Shown piece by piece: positions 60,301 through 64,000 of a stretch of 64,000 bases of DNA. The notes below the pieces were generated by a model. That model was not told the origin of the DNA. It worked only from the letters and a program-made list of their open reading frames with translations, and ran no database searches. Position numbers and translations under genes: made by a program. The DNA comes from Bartonella krasnovii (GTDB lineage Bacteria; Pseudomonadota; Alphaproteobacteria; Rhizobiales; Rhizobiaceae): positions 1,435,001 through 1,499,000 of the forward strand of contig NZ_CP031844.2 in the NCBI RefSeq assembly GCF_003606345.3, in the 5' to 3' direction. Position 1 is the first letter of the stretch. Each line of letters opens with the position of its first letter.

Positions 60301-63300
60301 ATAGATGGAAGACTATTCGATATAGTACGCCCAGATGATACAGAAATCCCATCTGTCGATATCACCGAAGTCTCACCTGAATCAGATCTCGCAGCTGAAC
60401 CAGTTCCTGAAGGTATACTTAGCAAATTTCTACTTCTAAATGAAGGATATGTACCCGATAAAGTATATAGGATAGTATCAGACGCCCCAGATCTCGCACG
60501 ACCAGCAGATGCAGCAGAAGGTACAAGAGGCGTAGTAGCAGAAGTAGTTACTGTTTCAGATGTTTCAGATCCCACAGGCTCACTAGTTGCCCCTTCCTGA
60601 GACATATCAGAATCACCAGAAGATGTAGTAGGAGAAGGAACAGAACTCTCAACAGTCTGAGGCGTAGTTAATTCCGTATCCGTAACGGTATCACCACTAT
60701 CTCCATTTCTATCTGTTGTTACAGACGACTCCCCTTCTAACCCTCCTTCTATTGTATACTCTACTTCATGACCCCTAGGTGGACTCGGGTTAACAAGACG
60801 GTAAATATCTACCCCATCGCTTGTTTCTAGCCCATCATAACTCGAATACCCATCACCTAGGCCCTGAATATAAGAAGAATCATCTCTGTCCTGTTCACCA
60901 ACAAGTATATTACTCTCCCCTTCCCCTATTGAAGTAGATGGAACACCTCCTGTAGGACCAGAATTTATGCCGGAAGCTTCACCAGATACAGGAGTTAAAT
61001 CCATATCAGACTCACTGTCAGACCTCCCAAGTGATGCAGGATTCCCAGCTGCACCAGAATTAACACCTCGATTAGGTTCTTCAGTTTCAGGATTTCCAGA
61101 TACTGCAGGAGTATCAGATGAAGCATTTTCGGTTGCAGGAAGATCACCTCTCTCAGCTCCCGTTGCTTGAACTCTTGAAAGATCAGAAGATTGCAAGTCC
61201 CCAGAAGCTACGTCAGCACTACCAACTCTTGTTCTAACAGGCAATCTTGTACTTGTTCTAAAAGGCAATCTTGCATCTTCTAAACGAAAGTCCCAAATCT
61301 GGCGAGCTCCTTCCATCAAGCTTGTATCAAAAGGTTGTATTTTAACAGAAGAATCTGGGGAATCCGTAGAAGTTATAGAAGCTGGAGGATAATCTGAATG
61401 ATAAGCACGAAGAACATACTGATAAGGAGTTCCAAGCGTAACATAATTTTTTTTACTAATGAATCTATCATCGTCTAAACTAAAAGAGTTACTTTCCGCC
61501 CTTCCAACAACTTGAATAAGTGGAATACTATACTTATTTTGAGGATCCCTATGCCAACCTACTGTGTGAGCCTTCACCTTCACCTTAGTTATTCCAGAAA
61601 CATCACCATGAATCAACAGCCTATCAGAAATTTGACCACTATTTGTACCAGATACATCGACATTGAATTGAATTACAGAATCCCCCTCAGCGCTGTAAAC
61701 AGTGCCTTTTCCTTCTCCAATGCGAAGAGTTCGATACTTAGTGACAGTACCGCTACTTTGATTTTCTCTACTACTTACATGTCTTCTTGGAGGAGAAAAC
61801 ATAATACTACTATCTTTAAGAATTACAGATGAAATACATGAATCTATACAATGCGGATCTGTACCTTCTAAACCTTTTACTACCGACCATCGTGATCCAT
61901 TAGATAAAAAAATCCTCGCATGAGAATCCTCATCAAAACGAGTAGCGCCAGAGATGACAGAGTTGTGGACGAAAAGTGATAGATCAGCAGATTCTTCAGC
62001 TTTTAACAAAAGCCTACCCGCAACCGTCGATTTATCTTGTACAAAAACATCAGCACTAAAACCATTGCTATAAACAGCTATACCCTCAGGGACTCGAAGA
62101 TGAGTATTTTGTAAAAGAACTGCATGTAACTCTTCATTTTCATCACTTGGTTCTCTCTTACTTTGCGGTTTTTCAAGCACATTGCGGTGTTGTATTCCAA
62201 CTGTATTATCAAAATATATACCATAAGACCTCTTACCAGGCACCACAATAAATGAAGATTTTATAGTAGCATCTAAATTTAAAGAACCAAACAATGCTTT
62301 AGAGCCCAAAAATTCCTTTTTCTGATTCATAATATTAAACAGATCGGAAGCAACTCCATTCAAAACTCGGGCAAAGTTATCATCACCTTCTTTACTACTA
62401 ATTTTGGAAAGAACATCGGGATCTACGAGAGGAAGAGAGGAAGAAAGATCAGATCTCTCAGAAGGTTTAAAGTATATGAAGCCGCCATTTCCAACAATTT
62501 GTTTGAAACCACCCTTTCCAATAGTTTTTTCAAATCCATCTTCGACCTTCGCAGCAACCCGTAAAAAACCAGCATCGATATTACCAAAAATACCATTGAT
62601 ATTTTTAAGACGTTCCACAGCTTCAGAATCTTTAGAATCCTGAGAATTTGAGGAGAGGGTCCCGATATACTCTTCAATATTTTGATCAAAATCATTTTGG
62701 AGCTTCGCGCCGATCTGCAAAAAAGCAGCATTGGGAATATTAACGTTCCCATTATTAAACGAAATATAACCTCCACGTGACATCAAAACAGTACGCCCAA
62801 TATCCTGAATCAAATCTTCGTGATCATCAAGCCCATCCACAACTTCAGAACCTTGCCTCTGAGTAGAATCAACTTGCGTAGATCCTATCTGCCTTGGATT
62901 CCTTGATTGGGATTTGGAAGCTTCGTTAATTTTAACTCTATCTAATAAAACAATCCCCATCTCTGAAGAGATAACCCCTACTCCATTGTCATGAAATCCA
63001 AGATTCCCTCCTTGCATCGATACTAAAGATTTAGAATCACTCCACAAACCAATTGTCTTCACGCTAACAGACGTATCACTCAAAAGAATAGCCCCCCCCT
63101 CTGAAGCCACTGCCTCCACATAATCATTTTCGAGAAAACCACCAGACATAGAAATCTTTCCAAGACGAGAAGCTCCAAGCCCAAACACAAATCCCTGAAC
63201 ACTTGAATCTGTCAAATTAATCTGAGCGCCAAGTTCATCCTTACCATCCACAAAAACAGAACCCATCCCTCCCATCTGAACTTGCCTATTTTCAATGTGG

Positions 63301-63947
63301 TTAACATCACTTCGCCCCCCAGCTCCATCCTCAGCCAAAATAGATACTCCAGACACTTTTAAAACTGTAGACGAAGGGCCACTTACGTAAATAGCAGAAT
63401 CATATTTTCTCGCTGTTTTAAGCTGAAGCTGACCTTCACCTTCACTTTTTGCAAGTGTGTGTGTCTCACCATCATTACAGACAATAGGAGCGCTAGCTGG
63501 AGATTCTTTACTCCAAGTACAACGCGCAGTAACACCACCAGTAACACCACCAGGAGCACCACCAGGAGCACCACCAGGAACACCACCAGGAACACCACCA
63601 GGAACACCACCAGGAACACCACCAGGAACACCACCAGGAGCACCACCAGGAACACCACCAGGAACACCACCATATGAACCTGATCCTGCTTGAGGACCAG
63701 CAACCAATGGAGAAGGAGAAGGTAGTTGCGCTACTTCATCCCCAGATGTCCCTCCATTAGTTGGCAGAAATGACTGAAAAGAAGAAGCTCCAGGAATACT
63801 AGGAAGATATGATGTCAGTCCTCCAAGTGATGAGACTGACGAAAACCAACTACTTGCCCCCACAGAAGCACCCGCCCCCTGTAAAAAAACGAAAGCACTT
63901 GTTGTCAGTGCACACAAACGTGCGCGATTTTTAACTACATTGATCAT
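57348..63947 (-). CDS. Giant two-module autotransporter adhesin 5
   Basis: 2199 residues, twice the size of its neighbours. Leader about 1-31 ([20 protein letters not shown]). A GGVP/GGAP repeat at about 92-140. Passenger module 1 from the Cys pair [18 protein letters not shown] to IWDFRLED (about 140-890) with [11 protein letters not shown] and [16 protein letters not shown] Ser/Thr-rich linker (about 890-1280). Passenger module 2 from CVDMQKNGE and [11 protein letters not shown] to FWNFRLEN (about 1284-1860), with [13 protein letters not shown] and [15 protein letters not shown]. One barrel only (about 1930-2199, ending GVRYQF). It looks like a fusion of two autotransporters in which the first barrel was lost. 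ATG and leader lie just inside the right window edge, and the promoter is outside. Confidence 0.92.
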   Translation of the reverse strand: MINVVKNRARLCALTTSAFVFLQGAGASVGASSWFSSVSSLGGLTSYLPSIPGASSFQSFLPTNGGTSGDEVAQLPSPSPLVAGPQAGSGSYGGVPGGVPGGAPGGVPGGVPGGVPGGVPGGVPGGAPGGAPGGVTGGVTARCTWSKESPASAPIVCNDGETHTLAKSEGEGQLQLKTARKYDSAIYVSGPSSTVLKVSGVSILAEDGAGGRSDVNHIENRQVQMGGMGSVFVDGKDELGAQINLTDSSVQGFVFGLGASRLGKISMSGGFLENDYVEAVASEGGAILLSDTSVSVKTIGLWSDSKSLVSMQGGNLGFHDNGVGVISSEMGIVLLDRVKINEASKSQSRNPRQIGSTQVDSTQRQGSEVVDGLDDHEDLIQDIGRTVLMSRGGYISFNNGNVNIPNAAFLQIGAKLQNDFDQNIEEYIGTLSSNSQDSKDSEAVERLKNINGIFGNIDAGFLRVAAKVEDGFEKTIGKGGFKQIVGNGGFIYFKPSERSDLSSSLPLVDPDVLSKISSKEGDDNFARVLNGVASDLFNIMNQKKEFLGSKALFGSLNLDATIKSSFIVVPGKRSYGIYFDNTVGIQHRNVLEKPQSKREPSDENEELHAVLLQNTHLRVPEGIAVYSNGFSADVFVQDKSTVAGRLLLKAEESADLSLFVHNSVISGATRFDEDSHARIFLSNGSRWSVVKGLEGTDPHCIDSCISSVILKDSSIMFSPPRRHVSSRENQSSGTVTKYRTLRIGEGKGTVYSAEGDSVIQFNVDVSGTNSGQISDRLLIHGDVSGITKVKVKAHTVGWHRDPQNKYSIPLIQVVGRAESNSFSLDDDRFISKKNYVTLGTPYQYVLRAYHSDYPPASITSTDSPDSSVKIQPFDTSLMEGARQIWDFRLEDARLPFRTSTRLPVRTRVGSADVASGDLQSSDLSRVQATGAERGDLPATENASSDTPAVSGNPETEEPNRGVNSGAAGNPASLGRSDSESDMDLTPVSGEASGINSGPTGGVPSTSIGEGESNILVGEQDRDDSSYIQGLGDGYSSYDGLETSDGVDIYRLVNPSPPRGHEVEYTIEGGLEGESSVTTDRNGDSGDTVTDTELTTPQTVESSVPSPTTSSGDSDMSQEGATSEPVGSETSETVTTSATTPLVPSAASAGRARSGASDTILYTLSGTYPSFRSRNLLSIPSGTGSAARSDSGETSVISTDGISVSSGRTISNSLPSIKSAASVRSSASEVSEKSVSPSNRVNPSASEKSVALSSEIKSSTSSNGPVGRILSANSAAEAAVSSTCVDMQKNGESGSQTSYLCSDGQSHTITGKILKASDNTQHSMHAKSPSTVIKLDTATIIGAGDDNKNNIDLTTLQAISAVLAEEKAEVVLDKKSIIQSSVIGLEAKGGGKVKMTDGTVSARYVGALADSGSSIDLKDTKINLTGALAVAGLASKGGTITMNSGVITQAKGVAVRSESGGSVKLDKVDITVKKEAEKSDSEENFGRAAFLLNDNASIDFKNGNVVTDAHVLWVMNSGDADVVEKSSSRIRRSSEVRPAVNQEKRPAMNHANIESSTIKVEGDGAYGIYFDGVTQKEGSRQESVVKQSAVSQQEKTPIHVTGAISLKKTNFEVAKGIAIYGNNSGGHVSLANKTTLAGDLLLKAENNSNISVSIDNSIVKGGVRVNKDSYAKLDLINGSEWILKRSTQKDLGTPDSRCVDSCVSSVRLVNSAIDFASPESGEKYQTLHIGNGKGTVYEVQGDVVIHLNARLNPHDSSSQQVTDQLVIHGDVSGKTKIHVRGEAGNVGNGQKNAKIAHSVSVIQVYGQAEKDSFQLDGDYVALRNSPYKYTLRSYSPEVTSAEQHVQQKFVKDGGAFWNFRLENQYVKSAGSAALSERFVRSVVPQVPTYLVLPNSVFHTGLMDINNQNKQLETLRMTSTGMVEVRENPALYLRGYGGSYRYASDLSALEYGYDGDLDYRGVEAGVLLKTIENTDSALSFGVMGTYGKLSLKPLDVEQSQKSAFDKWTATVYGSMQHNVGFYVDGLLSYGLFKGDVLTLARGKTATLKGNPLNVSLVGGQTIATGYKGFVFDPQVQVVYQHLQFNKARDIDNFDIEMGNLDQWVARVGGRLTKNPTGSEGVNAVAFYGKLYLAHGFGEKQSVHFSDSFKLGAFGSSLEAGVGFNAKLLPQFSLHADILYQHKLNKAGFSGASFSGGVRYQF
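63528..63671. repeat. 12-base tandem repeat in autotransporter 5
   Basis: Twelve units of 12 bases (plus strand GGAACACCACCA and variants) coding GGVP, GGAP and GGVT tetrapeptides directly before module 1. In-frame unit length, so copy number can vary without frameshift. Confidence 0.93.
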
Positions 63948-64000
63948 ATGTCAAACTTTCTAAATAATGTTGCAAAAACACTAGAATTAAGTGAAAATGA

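Noticed and set aside
63383..63703. Open frames opposite the 12-base repeat
   Set aside because: Same reason: repeat shadows, for example the [13 protein letters not shown] reading on the plus strand.
1..64000. CRISPR arrays, tRNA or rRNA genes, insertion sequences
   Set aside because: None seen: the tandem repeats have no spacers, no tRNA fold was recognised by eye, and there is no transposase gene.

Overview
The window looks like a rodent- or cat-type Bartonella chromosome (Alphaproteobacteria, Hyphomicrobiales). The grounds are the AT-rich sequence, the small gene set spaced by long decayed intergenic regions, the family of pertactin-like autotransporters resembling the 'inducible Bartonella autotransporter' (Iba) group, and an RNA/XRE-regulator pair resembling the Brt/trp pairs described in B. 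henselae. Species is not assigned. All identifications are from reading the sequence and remembered family knowledge; no search was run.

Layout. 1-10.6 kb: zinc regulator Zur; an EmrA/EmrB-type efflux pair; a GNAT acetyltransferase and a type III PLP ornithine-type decarboxylase transcribed behind a long structured leader that matches the alphaproteobacterial speF RNA motif; tRNA-hydroxylation rhodanese TrhO; KDPG aldolase Eda; a duplicated 3' fragment of ferredoxin-NADP reductase next to the intact gene. 11.6-19 kb: alanine racemase, then the glycine cleavage operon gcvT-gcvH-gcvP behind a tandem glycine riboswitch. 19.4-24.2 kb: LON-domain protein and Trm112-like protein, a duplicated promoter plus structured RNA in front of a small XRE regulator (one degenerate copy, one intact), aspartate-semialdehyde dehydrogenase, and an exported SH3-domain protein. 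24.6-30.4 kb: methionine-type ABC importer (metQ-metN-metI), a MaoC dehydratase and a SAF-domain oxidoreductase. 30.6-34.2 kb: a very AT-rich tandem array of four paralogous small exported proteins, one of them frameshifted. 35.8-38.6 kb: creatininase-family protein, a CobW/G3E GTPase with a His-rich metal-binding stretch, and a WD40 protein, probably one operon. 39.9-63.9 kb: five intact autotransporters and one remnant, all on the minus strand.

How it fits together. The left half is core metabolism and its RNA control (glycine, polyamine, methionine, diaminopimelate/aspartate, cell wall D-alanine). The right half is surface and host-interaction material. The five complete autotransporters share a leader-peptide pattern, a paired-cysteine N-terminal motif, a beta-helix passenger, a variable repeat or Pro/Ser linker and a C-terminal barrel. 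Four of them and the remnant share a TTTACA-type promoter; the promoter of the fifth lies outside the window. The small exported proteins share the same style of leader peptide, so both groups may be parts of one rapidly evolving exported repertoire. Homopolymer tracts, short tandem repeats, decayed copies and dispersed intergenic repeats point to ongoing duplication, recombination and possible phase or length variation.
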